Position numbers and translations under genes: made by a program. This document shows, piece after piece, positions 44,935-56,639 of a stretch of DNA of 64,000 nt. This DNA comes from Siphonodentalium dalli (Eukaryota > Mollusca > Scaphopoda > Gadilida > Siphonodentaliidae): assembly GCA_032622095.1 (NCBI GenBank), contig CP136061.1, forward strand, positions 16,802,440 through 16,866,439. The letters are read 5' to 3'. The notes below the pieces were generated by a model, which was not told the origin of the DNA, did no database searches, and saw only the letters and a program-made list of their open reading frames with translations. Numbering within the stretch: the first letter of the stretch is position 1; each line of letters opens with the position of its first letter.

Positions 44935-45290
44935 ATTCACGGCTTGGGGGTGACCCCCCCCCCCACCTTTACGAGATGGTCAAAGGAGAAGGCGGTGGAA
45001 GTCCCGTCAGATTCGGGGACGTATCGCACTGCCTCGTATTTACTGAATTTTCAGCAGCGAAATAAGCTGGTTGAGTTAGCACGAATTGAGGGGTGTAAGT
45101 TTATAGCTTGTTTATATGAATGTATCGAAAAGAGACTAAGATTTTCAGCCGTAACAAGAAATGTATATATCAGAAAATGTAAATTCAATATTTTGCGAGG
45201 TATTAGCAAGTTTTGGCTCAACGGGTTTAGCAGTTTGAAGTGAATATGGACATAAAAATATACATATACAGATATAAAAAATGTAGAGTT
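44935..45290. repeat. Shared inner segment of two Helitron units (partner 50040-50420)
   Basis: Both segments read CCTTTACGAGATGGTCAAAG and on to TAGCAAGTTTTGG. A 99-codon open frame exists only in the first copy (44944-45243), so it is not supported as a gene. Confidence 0.7.
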
Positions 45291-46643
45291 ACTCCTCTTG
45301 GATCGCGAGAAAATCGATAGCGAAACCCATTGTATCCAAACGAAGGTCGCACTTTAAGGGTCAATGAGTGCTCAGAGCTTGTCAAAATACGACGTCGACC
45401 ATCCCCGTGTGTTTTTACACCTATATACGAAGTTTGAGCTCGATCCGACCAGCCGTTTTCGATTCTATGAAGTACCCACTCACACACATATATATATATA
45501 TACACATATACGTAGTTCTCAAAATATATAGTAGACTAGCAGGTTAGCCCGCCACTGGCGGCAATAGTCAGAAAGATTTGTTTTTCAATGAGTTAATTTT
45601 TTTGTTTTCCAATGAGTTAATTGTGCCTTTTTAATTGAATTTTTTGTTTTTAAATTTATCCGATTTTTTTTGGTTTTTCAATGAGTTAATTGTGCCTTTT
45701 TAATTTTGTTTTTCAATTTTACCCGATTGTTTTGGTTTTTCAATGAACCCGTCCATGACACTTCCCGTATTTAGCAAGTTTGAGCTCAATCGGTTCGAGT
45801 CTATAAAGGACACACACATATATATGACACTTCCCGTATGTAGCAAGTTTGAGCTCAATCGGCATTCCCTGGAATTTCCCAGTCAATATTTAGCAAGTTT
45901 GAGCTCAATCGGTTCGAGTCTATAAAGGACATACTCATATATATGACACTTCCCGTAGGTAGCAAGTTTGAGCTCAATCGGCATTCCCTGGAATTTCCCA
46001 GTCACCAACGCGGCGTAATTTTGGTACATATATAGAGACCCGTATGTCATGTGTAGTAAAGATGTCTTATAAGCCGACATTGCCGTGGGGATGCCCGTTC
46101 CTACACGCGTTTTCGATTCTATGAAGTAGCCACATATATACGGAAGTCTCAAATTATATAGTAGATTGGCAGATTCCAGTAGCTTTATAACGGTATATCA
46201 GGGGAGAAATCTGATGCTGTATTCGTGATTATCTGGGATGATTTCGGTATATACCGGAGGTATATACTGTAAAAACAAAGCGCGCCATCCGTGCTCGCAG
46301 GGTTGGTCAGAAACAAATGTTTTTTAAATTTAATTTATGTTCCGTATATCTCTCTGCAGATGCTAATAACGTTGAATGGCAAAAAGACGCTCTTTATAGC
46401 GATGCGCCAAAAACAAACGCTCATTAAATAATCCCTTGATTAACCCCCACCGTGCCTTTGCGGTGATTTGGGAGTGGATAAAGGGTGCTCTGAGCTTCCC
46501 CAAAACCCGACCACGGCCGTGTCGGTGGGATTTTACACTTATATACGAGATTTGGGCTCAATCTGAACACGCGTTTTGGATTCCATGAAGTACACACACA
46601 CACACACATATATATACGGAGTTCTCAAAATATATAGTATAGA

Positions 46644-46855
46644 CTAGCAGGTGACCCGTCTTCGTCCGGGCTTTGTCCTTGAATTGACAATTTTGAAAGT
46701 CAAGGTCAGGTCGGAGTAACTATTTGAACCGTCCAAAACACTCCCCGGACAAAATAAACCGTAGGTATCAAATTTAGTCAAAATCCGTCCAGCAGTTTTC
46801 CCGACCATAGCTAACAGACAAACAAACAGACAGAAGTCCCAAAATATATATTAGA
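46644..46855 (-). mobile_element. 212-bp mini-Helitron with both ends
   Basis: The minus strand begins TCTAATATATATTTTGGGAC (46855, preceded by A) and ends with a CCCG...CGGG hairpin, ACCTG and CTAG (46647-46644), followed by T. It is a distinct family from the neighbouring units (tail CTTCTGTCTGTTTGTCTG) but sits in the same orientation in the array. Confidence 0.75.
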
Positions 46856-47266
46856 TCATTTGTGGGTACCCGTATCAAGGTGAAGGTCACCTCGGGCGGA
46901 AAAACTGACCTGATGAAAATCTCCTCCATTCCCAGGAACCCCTAAGTACGAACACACACAGACAACACACTCATGTCTGTACACAGACACAAAATGCTCA
47001 TGTCTGGACACAAACACGCTCTTTATCAACGACACTGGGGATACGAACGCTCTTTAACTATCACGCGATTAACCCATGAATTCCTATTGTGGTGGCGGGG
47101 GATTGGAGAATGAGTGCTCTGACGTTCTCAGAAGCGGTGCGATGACAATCCATCTGAGATTTTATCCTTAGATAGGAAGTTTGGGCTCAATCCGTCCGGC
47201 AGTTTTCCCGACCATAGCTAACAAACAAACAAACAAACAAACAGAAGTCCCAAAATATATATTAGA
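46856..47266 (-). mobile_element. Partial Helitron unit
   Basis: 5' end TCTAATATATATTTTGGG at 47266 with a (GTTT)n tract next to it. The 3' end is not clear at the lower boundary, where it meets the mini-Helitron. Confidence 0.5.
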
Positions 47267-48381
47267 TAGCCGATGAGCCCGACGTTGTCCGGGCTATTCA
47301 AATACCAAATTTCGTTGTCCGGGCTATTCAAAAACCAAATTTCAAGTCGATAGCTCCACCCGTTTCCGAGATCTGGTCTGCGCATGCGCGAAGCTGGCGT
47401 CGCACGGGCTCGGTGACCCGATAAAATTCGTATCCGGGGCAAGATACATTCACATACCAAATTTCAAGTCGATAGCTCCACCCGTTTCCGAGATCTCGTC
47501 TGCGCATGCGCGAAGCTGGCGTCGCACGGGCTCGGCGACTCGATAAACTTCGTATCCGTGGCAAGATACATTCACATACCAAATTTCAAGTCGATAGCGC
47601 CACTCATTTCCGAGATCTCGTCTGCGCATGCGCGAAGCTGGCGTCGCACGGGCTCGGCGACCCGATAAAATTCGTATCCGGGGCAAGATACATTCACATA
47701 GCAAATTTCAAGTCGATAGCTCCACCCGTGTCCGAGATCTCGTCTGCGCATGCGCGAAGCTGGCGTCGCACGGGCTCGGCGACCCGATAAAATTCGTATC
47801 CGGGGCAAGATACATTCACATACCAAATTTCAAGTCGATAGCTCCACCCGTTTCCGAGATCTCGTCTGCGCATGCGCGAAGCTGGCGTCGCACGGGCTCG
47901 GCGACTCGATAAACTTCGTATCCGTGGCAAGATACATTCACATACCAAATTTCAAGTCGATAGCTCCACCCGTTTCCGAGATCTCGTCTGCGCATGCGCG
48001 AAGCTGGCGTCGCACGGGCTCGGCGACCCGGTAAAATTTCGTATCCGGGGCAAGATACATTCACATACCAAATTTCAAGTCGATAGCGCCACCCATTTCC
48101 GAGATCTCGTCTGCGCATGCGCGAAGCTGGCGTCGCACGGGCTCGGCGACCCGATAAAATTCGTATCCGGGGCAAGATACATTCACATAGCAAATTTCAA
48201 GTCGATAGCTCAACCCGTTTCCGAGATCGCGTCTGCGCATGCGCGAAGTGGGCGCCGCACGGGCTCGCCAATACGACAACGTCCACCGCCTGGTCAAACT
48301 ACACACACGTACCATGTTTCGTCCCGATCGGTCGAGAATCGTACAGACAGACAAACAGAGGTCTTCAAAATATATATGAGA
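47267..48381 (-). mobile_element. Helitron unit carrying the 122-bp satellite
   Basis: 5' end TCTCATATATATTTTGAAG at 48381, GACAGACA-type tract, tail as at 18888-19032, then ~7.5 satellite units. The 3' end has a hairpin AGCCCG GACAACGT CGGGCT followed by CATCGGCTA, where the final CTRR is imperfect. The internal tandem repeat and terminal hairpin resemble the HINE/DINE layout known from flies and molluscs. Confidence 0.75.
47335..48262. repeat. 122-bp satellite, block 2
   Basis: About 7.5 units (starts near 47335, 47458, 47580, 47702, 47824, 47946, 48068, 48190). Same unit as block 1 with the TGCGCATGCGC palindrome each time. Variants of the unit (for example CTCGATAAACTTCGTATCCG) recur two units apart or further, suggesting block duplication in the array. 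Confidence 0.95.
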
Positions 48382-48409
48382 CTAGCAGGTTAGCCCGCCA
48401 CTGGCGTGG

Positions 48410-48580
48410 TTGGTCAGAAACATGACATTTTTAAAATAATTTTTATTTTTTTTATTTTTTAATATTAATTTAATGTTCTTTAAATTTATTTATGTTTTTT
48501 TGAATTTTTTAATATTTATTTAATTTAAAAAAAAATTAATTTAATTTAATTCTTTGTTTTTTTAAATTTAATTCTTTGTT
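48410..48580. repeat. Low-complexity A/T tract within the array
   Basis: Runs of TTTTTAAATTTAATT type sequence. Similar tracts occur at 43160-43450, 50780-50960, 53410-53600 and 54210-54370, at about the same place in several units. Confidence 0.7.
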
Positions 48581-51500
48581 TTTCAATGAGTTAATTGTGC
48601 CTTTTTCTGGCGGAAAAATTGACCCGATGAAATCCCCCCTTCCTAGGAACGACAGACAATGCATTCTTTGTTTTTCAATGAGTTAATTCATGGTACCCAT
48701 CCTAAACTTCCCCGTTCCTAGGAACAACAGACTTTTTAATCAAGAGAAATTATGATACCCCCGCAAAGAGCGGACAGTCAATTAATCCCGTCGTGAACCA
48801 GAATGTAGAGTTACGCCTCTTAGATCAATTCTGCCTTTTTAATCGAGATAAATGCATTTCGTCCCGCATCCGTATTTTACGCATGGGGGTAGTCGTTTAG
48901 CTAATTCATGGTACCCGTCCTAAACTTCTCCGTTCCTAGGAACAACAGACTTTTTAATCAAGAGAAATTATGATTACCCCCGCAAAGAGCGGACAGTCAA
49001 TTAATCCCGTCATGAACCAGAAAGTAGAGTTACGCCTCTTTGATCAATTCTGCCTTTTTAATCGAGATAAATTCATTTCGTCCCGCATCGTATTTTACGC
49101 ATGGGGGTAGTCGCTTAGCTGTGTCGGTTGCAATAAAGAGCGTTCGTCGTTAACAACTCTGCATATGGTCAATATAAAGATCGTTGTTGCCTTAACCCCC
49201 GAAGTGGCGTTTGCGGTGATTTTGATGATTGGAAGTGGAGAATCGGTGCTCAGAGCTTGTCCAAAATGCGACGTGGACGATCCCCGTGTGTTTTTACACT
49301 TATATACGAAATTTGAGCTCAATCTGTCCAACCGTTTTCGATTCTATGAAGTACCCACATACATATATATATACACACATATATATATATATACGTAGTT
49401 CTCAAAATATATAGTAGACTAGCATGTTAGCCCGCCACTGGCGGCGTTGGTCCGAAACATGACATTTTTTTGGCTTTTTAATGAGTTAATTCTGTCTTTT
49501 TAATCAAGAGGAATTATGATACCCGTTCCTAAAAGAGGTATGCCAACGATGTCGTTGTTGTTGGCATTCGCGGCTTGGGGCAACACGCATTTTTTAATGA
49601 GTTAATTCTGTCTTTTTAATCAAGAGGAATTATGATACCCGTCCCTAAAAGAGGTATGCCAACGATGTTGTTGTTGTTGTTGGCATTCACGGCTTGGTGG
49701 CCACCCGAAAATTCTCGCCCGAAGATTCTCAGATTGCCGTAAAGGGAAAATTAGCATTGTGTGGATTTAGTAAATATTTTCTCGCCAACAATGTCGTTGT
49801 TGTTGGCATTCACGGCTTGGGAGTTACCCCCACCTTTACGAGATGGTCATTCACGGCTTGGGGCAACACGCATTTTTTAATGAGTTAATTCTGTCTTTTT
49901 AATCAAGAGGGTATGCCAACGATGTCGTTGGCATTCACGGCTTGGTGGCCACCCGAAAATTCTCACATTGCCGTAAAGAGAAAATAATTAGCATTGTGTG
50001 GATTTAGTAATTTGAACTAATTATTTTCTCGCCAACAATGTTGTTGTTGTTGGCATTCACGGCTTGTGAGTGACCCCCACCTTTACGAGATGGTCAAAGG
50101 AGAAGGCAGTGGAAGTCCCGTCAGATTCAGGGACGTATCGCACTGCCTCGTATTTACTAAATTTTAGCAGCCATATAAGGTGCGTGAGTTAGCACGAATC
50201 GAGGGGTGTAAGTTTAGAGCTTGTTTATATGAATGTATTGAAAATAGACTAAGATTTTCAGCCGTAACAAGAAATGTATATATGAGAAAATGTAAATTCT
50301 ATATTTTGAGAGGTATTAGCAAGTTTTGGATCAACGGGTTTAGCAGTTTGAAGTGAATATGGATATAAAAATATACATATACAGATATAACAAAATGTAG
50401 AGTTACTCCTCTTGGATCGCGAGCGAATATCAACCCGATTAACCCCCGCCGTGTTTACGGTGATTTTATTGATTGGGAGTGGAGAATGAGTGATCAAAGC
50501 TTGTCCAAAATGCGATGTGGACGATCCCCGTGGATTTTTACCCTTATATACGAAGTTTGAGCTCGATCCGACCATTCGTTTTCGATTCTATGAAGTACCC
50601 ACATATATACACACATACATATATATATATATACGGAAGTCTCAAATTATATAGTAGAGAAGACTAGCAGGTTAGCCCGCCACTGGCGGCGTTGGTCCGA
50701 AACATGACATTTTTTTGGCTTTTCAATGAATTAATTGTGCCTTTTTAATCAAGAGAAATTATGGTACCCGTCCCTAAAACATGACATTTTTTAAATTATT
50801 TTGTTTTTATTTATTTTGTTTTTTATTTTTTAATATGAATTTAATGTTTTTTAAATTTAATATATTTTTTTTCTGAATTGTTTTTTTTAAATTTAAATTT
50901 TTTAAATTTTAAATTGTTTTAATTAAATTTTAAATTGTTTTAATTAAATTTTTTGTTTCTGGCGGAAAAATTTACCCGTAGAAATCCCCCTTCCTAGGAA
51001 CGACAGACAACGCATTCTTTGTTTCGTGAAATCTCTCTTCGATAACATTGCATTGAATTGAAATTAAATTTTAAATTGTTTTAATTAAATTTTTTGTTTC
51101 TGGCGGGAAAAATTTACCCGTATAAATCCCCCCTTCCTAGGAACGACAGACAACGCATTCTTTGTTTCGTGAAATCTCTCTACGATAACATTGCATTGAA
51201 TTGAAAACAAACGCTTCCCGTCGGGAAATCTCTCTGCATAATATTTCGAGTCTGCTCTCTGCATAATATTTCGAGCGATAACATTGCATTGAATTGAAAA
51301 CCCAGATAAGTAGATCTCTCTGTATAATATTTCGAGCGATAACATTGCATTCAATTGAAAACAAACGCTTCCCGTCGTGAAATTTCGAGCGACAGGCTAC
51401 AGACTCCCGTCATACAGATAAGTAGATAGCGAAAACGACGCTCTTTATATAGACACTGCGGAAAACGAACGCTCTTTATATATCAACGCTATTAACCCCG

Positions 51501-52309
51501 AAGTGCCGATTGCGGTGATGTTGATTATTGGGACGGGAGAAGAGGTGCTCTGAGCTTCTCCAAAACGCGAACACGACGGTGTCCGTGGGATTTTACACTT
51601 ATATACGAAATTTTAGCTCAATCTGAACACGCGTTTTGGATTCTATGAAGTATCCACATAGATATATACACACACACATATATATATACGGAAGTCTCAA
51701 ATTATATAGTAGATTAGCAGGTTAGCCCGCCACTGGCGGCATTGGTCCCAAACATGACATTTTTTTGGCTAATTCAATGAGTTAATTGTGCCTTTTTAAT
51801 CAAGAGAAATTATGGTACCCGTGCCTAAAAGAGGTATGATTTAAGGTACATCGGGCGGAAAAAACTGACCTGATGAAAATTTTCCCCGTTGTTGTCGTTG
51901 TTGTTGGCATTCACGGCTTGGGGGCCACCCGAAGATTCTCACATTGCCGTAAAGAGAAAATAGCATCCAACATTTGTCGTTGTTGTTGGCATTCACGGCT
52001 TGGGGGCCGCCCGAAGATTCGTGGAAGTCCCGTCAGATTATACTATACAGATATAAAAAATGTAGAGTTACGCCTCTTGGATCGCGATCGAATCGATAGC
52101 GAAACCCATTGTATCCAACGATGTAGAGTTACGCCTCTTGCATCGCGAGCGAATCGATATCAAAACCAACGAAGGTCGCACTTTAAGGGTCAAGGAGTGC
52201 TCAGAGCTTGTCCAAAATGCGACGTGGACCATCCCCGTATGTTTTACACTTATATACGAAATTTGAGCTCGATCCGACCTGCCGTTTTCGATTCTATGAA
52301 GTACTCACA

Positions 52310-52313
52310 CACG

Positions 52314-52360
<47 letters not shown>

Positions 52361-52365
52361 GTAGT
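52310..52365. repeat. TA/CA dinucleotide microsatellites at unit 5' ends
   Basis: (CA)n and (TA)n runs lie a few tens of bases inside the 5' end of nearly every unit (for example 44297-44320, 45482-45503, 49372-49393, 50604-50632, 52316-52352). Position is constant, length varies. Confidence 0.85.
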
Positions 52366-54862
52366 TCTCAAAATATATAGTAGACTAGCAGGTTAGCCCG
52401 CTACTGGCGGCATTTGTCCGAAACATGACATTTTTTTAGCATTTTTTGTTATTCAATGAGTTAATCCTGTCTTTTTAATCAAGAGGAATTATGATACCCG
52501 TCCCTAAAAGAGGTATGCCAACAATGTCGTTGTTGTTGGCATTCACGGCTTGGGGCCACCCGAAGATTCTCACATTGCCGTAAAGAGAAAATAGCATTAG
52601 TCCAACAATGTCGTTGTTTTTGGCATTCACGGCTTGGGGGCCACCCGAAGGTTCTCACATTATCTGGCCAACAAAGTCCAACATTTGTCGTTGTTGTTGG
52701 CATTCACGGCTTGGTGGGCCACCCGAAGATACGTAGCTTCTTCCAAGACAAAACATATTTAAGTTAATCCTGCCGTGCACCCCCAACACCAACGCGACAT
52801 GTGTTGCGTTCTAAAAATAGATCGATTGCAGTGGATTCGTAGAGATGACGAAATATGAGTGCGACAGAGAATATTGTTTGATCGAAAGCAGTCTGACTTT
52901 TGCATAAAATACACTGATGGAATGAATGCAATGCTATCGAATGAATGACAGTAAAGCACTGATCGAATTAATGGCCGTAGGAAAAGAATGCTATCAAATG
53001 ATGTCGCTCGGTAATCAAAACCAAGCAAACTGCCGATGCTATCGAATGAATGCGACTAAGGCACTGGTCGAATGAATGGCCGTCGTCGCTCCGTAAACAA
53101 AACCAAGCAAGCTGCCGACGCCAATAAAGAGCGTTAGTCGGTTAACAACTCCAAATATGGTCAATATAAAGATCGTTGATGCCTTAACCCCCGAAGTGCC
53201 GTTTGCGGTGATTTTGATGATTGGGAGTGGAGAATGAGTGCTCAGAGCTTGTCCGTTTAGCAACGCCGATGGCAATAAAGAGCGTTAGTCGGTTAACACC
53301 TCGAAATATGGTCGATATAAAGGTCGTTGATGCCTTAACCCCCGAAGTGCCGTTTGCGGTGAATTTGATGATTGGGAGTGGAGAATGGGTGCGTTCTTCA
53401 GAAACATGACAATTTGTAATTTTTTTAATCAATTTTTAATCAATTTTTTAATTAATTTTTTAATTTAATTTTTTTCTTCAATGAGTTAATATCAATTTTT
53501 TGTTTATAACATGGTTAATTGTGCATTTTTAATTTACTGGATTTTGAATTAATTTTTTTGATTAATTTTTTAATTTAATTTTTGGTTTTTCAATATTTTA
53601 CCCGATTAGACCTTATTAAACCTGATTAAGGTGAAGAAGACATAAGAATCACACAACACGCAGTACCCGTCCCTAAAAGAGGTATGATTTAAAGTACATT
53701 GGGCGGAAAAACTGACCCGATGAAAAGTTCCCCCGTTCCTAGGAACGACAGACATAAGAATCACACAACACGCATTTTTTTGTTTTCACACAACACGCAG
53801 TACCCGTCCCTAAAAGAGGTATGATTGAAAATTTCCCCCGTTCCTAGGAACGACAGACATAAGAATCACACAACACGTTAATTCTGCCTTTTTAATCGAG
53901 ATAAATGCATTTCGCGTTTTGTATCCGTAGTTTCGTACGCATGGTTAACCGTTTAGCAACGTCGATGGCAATAAAGAGCGTTCGTCGGTTAACGACTCAA
54001 AATGTGATCAATATAAAGATCGTTGATGCCTTAACCACCGAAGTGCCGATTGCGGTGATTTTTATGATTGGGAGTGGAGAATGAGTGCTCAGAGCTTGTC
54101 CAAAATGCGACGTCGACCATCCCCGTGTGTTTTTACACTTATATACGAAATTTTAGCTCGATCCGACGAGCCGTTTTCGATTCTATGAAGTACCCACACA
54201 CACACACATATATATATTATTTTTTAATTTAATTTTTTTGTCAATGAGTTAATATTATTTTTTTGTTTATAACATGAGTTAATTGTGCATTTTTAATTTT
54301 CTGGATTTTTGAATTATTTTTTTTTATTAATTTTTTAATTTAATTTTTTGTTTTTCAATATTTTACCCGATTATACCTTATTTTACCCGATTAAGGTGAA
54401 GAAGACATAATAATCAGACAGCACGCAGTACCCGTCCATAAAAGAGTCCGATGAAAATGTCCCCCGTTACTAGGAACGACAGACATAACAATCAGACAAC
54501 ACGCATTTTTCCGCCTTTTTTAATCAAGATAAATGCATTTGGCCGAAAATAGCATATGTCGTTGTTGTTGGCATTCACGGCTATTTTAACTAATGGTACC
54601 CGTCCCTAAAAGAGTCGTTGTTGTTGGCATTATGTCCTTGTTGTTGGCGTTCACGGCTATATTAACTAATGGTCCCCGTCCCTAAAAGAGTCATTGTTGT
54701 TGGCATTCACGGTTATGTAGTTCCTGTATGATATAAAAAATGTAGAGTTACGCATCTTGGATCGATAGCGATGACTATAAAGAGCGTTAACCGGTTAAAT
54801 CTCCCAATATGGACGATATAAGGAGCGTTGATGCCTTAACCCCCGAAGTGCCGATCGCGGTA

Positions 54863-55300
54863 AGCCAAATGTCGTGTGGAACTTGTCATAAACGCTTCCG
54901 GTCGAGTGATGGATTCAGGCCTCACAGATCTGGCCACCACCAAAATGTTCTCTGCGAGAAGTGTGGTGTGATGTTATCCAGTCTATCCATGTTCGGACAA
55001 CATTACAAAATACACAACGAAGCATCAAAACAATGTTGCCCGTTTGAATGATATGGGAAGACATGTATCAAACCAAATCTCTTCCAGTCACACGTGAACC
55101 GACATACAAACAAGCTATCCACATGTTTGCAGAGGGTGCAACAAAACCTTTAGTTCAAAGGACATCATAAATCGACACAGCAAGGTTTGCATCGAGGAAG
55201 CCACACACACATGTACTACATGTAATATATCATTCGTGGATTCGAGTGTACTCCGCAAGCACGAAGCATCAGTTCATGTTCATGTGTATTCCCTGGGATG
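54863..55300 (+). pseudogene. Decayed C2H2 zinc-finger coding fragment
   Basis: It begins right where the Helitron-type sentence ends (CCGATCGCGGTAAGCC). The first frame, which stops at TGA 55049-55051, reads two fingers: CGTCHKRFRSSDGFRPH..., then CEKCGVMLSSLSMFGQHYKIH. Past the stop the same frame gives a third (CIKPNLFQSHVNRH), and after a shift two more appear: CRGCNKTFSSKDIINRH and CTTCNISFVDSSVLRKHEAS. Five C-x2-C...H-x3-5-H/C modules in ~400 bases, with a stop and a frameshift, point to a pseudogene of a zinc-finger gene or of a mobile element carrying fingers. DNA binding would be the family role; nothing indicates expression. Confidence 0.75.
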
Positions 55301-55434
55301 AACTTGTGCCACTGACTGGCCAGTGACAGGTTCAGGTGGCCTGTACCCATGAATGTGCATGTGTATTCCCTTGGACTGAACCTGTGTTACTGATTGGCCA
55401 GTGACAGGTTCAGGTGGCCTGTAGTGGGGCTCCA
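55281..55434. repeat. 77-bp tandem duplication with inner palindrome
   Basis: CATGTGTATTCCC occurs at 55281 and 55358, and both copies run to CAGTGACAGGTTCAGGTGGC. Each copy includes a palindrome around CACTGACTGGCCAGTG. Confidence 0.85.
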
Positions 55435-55633
55435 TGTGTCACAGCCGGTACTGTTACTGGCTGTTGGACAACGCGAGTTGTATGCGCTGCCCCTCTGAGT
55501 AAAAGAGCTGCCCCTCTCTGCATCCCCAGCTCCCTTGTAGTACCGTCATTACTGGGTTGTCCTGTCCCACCGTTTCAGTCGGTCTCCCAGTTGGGCCTTC
55601 CCGTCAAGTGGCGGTCCTTGCCCCCATGTCATG

Positions 55634-56629
55634 TCAAGCGACTGTTATCGTCCCTGACATTATAATTATCTTGGCCTGGCATCTGTTCGTGAGTATAATG
55701 GTCCTATGATAGCCACCGTCGCTCGATCTTGGTTTGTTTAATTGCATTAAATCTTTAAACAACCCAAATCGCTGTTCGAGGTCAGCCAATTGACTGTCCA
55801 GATTAGCCGTGGTGTGATGGTAGTTACTATCATCACCTGATAAGCCGACTGGTCCCCCTGTCCATTTGTGGTTATTATCACTACCGTGGTAATTACTGTT
55901 TGGCGGCGCATATTCTCGTGGGCTTTGGTCCCCTTCTGGAAACCCATCCCTATAATGGTCACTCGCATTATCCCTTGGTTTGTTTAATCTGCTTAAATTC
56001 TCCAACAACCCAAATCGTTGTTCCAGCTCTGGCACTTTATTATTCATTTCATTTGACTGGCCCTATGATTATTATTTGAGTGACTGTAGTCATATTTTGT
56101 CGTTTGGGTTTCCGATGCGTATTGGCCGTGGTCATAATTAGCAAAGGCCTGTCCCGAGTAATGATCATCGTTACTCACAACCGGTCTGATGTATGGCCGT
56201 GGGGCCCTGTGCCTATCCAGTGAGTCAATCCGGGGTTTTATATAAGGATCTTTTGGTCGTACACCCTCTCATCACCCCTGGTCTTTCGCACTTCAGCAAT
56301 CAATTTTACTCTTTCCTGAGCATATATGGACAAGTCATTTGTCCCAGTTGAGGGGATGGCCGATACATCTTTCCGGGGATGGCTGACTGGATGTCACTAT
56401 GTGATATAGGGACCTCCGAGTTTTCCTCATCGCTACTGACTGTCAGTTTTGATAACAAATTTTGCCCCGGGAGAGGTGTGTATACCTGTCGTCGGACTGT
56501 GAATTATTAGCGTTTATTTATCAGGTCCTCCTCCGGACGAACTATATTGATTGCCGGGGGTCTCATGGCATAACCCGATTGAACAGTTCGGTCTATGTTC
56601 TGTGAAGGGAATTCTTTATACTCTGCCAT
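55634..56629 (-). pseudogene. Unrecognised decayed gene, possibly Gag-like
   Basis: Reading the minus strand: ATG at 56629 opens a 40-codon frame (MAEYKEFPSQNIDRTVQSG...) to TAA 56507. Shifted frames then continue as coding-like text: 'VYTPLPGQNLLSKLTVSSDE', 'YAQERVKLIAEVRKTRGDER', 'DPYIKPRIDSLDRHRAPRPY', and finally an open 137-codon piece (56047-55634). That last piece holds a repeated motif LEQRFGLLENLSRLNKPRDN / LEQRFGLFKDLMQLNKPR with Asn/Tyr/Ser/His-rich linkers. Several indels break the frame. Low-complexity hydrophilic sequence and its setting among mobile elements suggest a Gag-like or other retroelement protein, but no family is recognised. Confidence 0.5.
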
Positions 56630-56639
56630 TCTGTTTTCT

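Larger units (their letters stand above)
42287..54215 (-). mobile_element. Tandem head-to-tail array of non-autonomous Helitrons
   Basis: On the minus strand each unit begins TCTACTATATATTTTGAGA or a close variant and ends CCGCCAGTGGCGG (5-bp stem, 3-nt loop), nine bases GCTAACCTG, then CTAG. Helitrons have just these ends (5' TC, 3' hairpin then CTRR). The 3' end of one unit is fused directly to the 5' TC of the next at 43121/22, 44342/43, 45535/36, 46643/44, 48381/82, 49418/19, 50663/64, 51713/14 (CTAA) and 52384/85. Unit lengths are ~0.67-1.25 kb. The outermost 3' end at 42287 is followed by host T, as expected for A^T targets. The last unit's 5' end is lost. No Rep/helicase gene; interiors are AT-rich with recurring 'ggcattcacggcttgg' and 'tttgagctcaatc' sentences. 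Confidence 0.85.

Noticed and set aside
44944-45243. 99-codon plus-strand ORF as a gene inside a Helitron unit
   Set aside because: The homologous segment at 50040-50420 has stops and indels with no sign of codon-level constraint.
47218-48425. A ladder of 84-125-codon open frames on both strands (and the same at 18444-18968)
   Set aside because: They are frame-shifted translations of the 122-bp satellite; the period is not a multiple of three and the frames end at the same unit positions each time.
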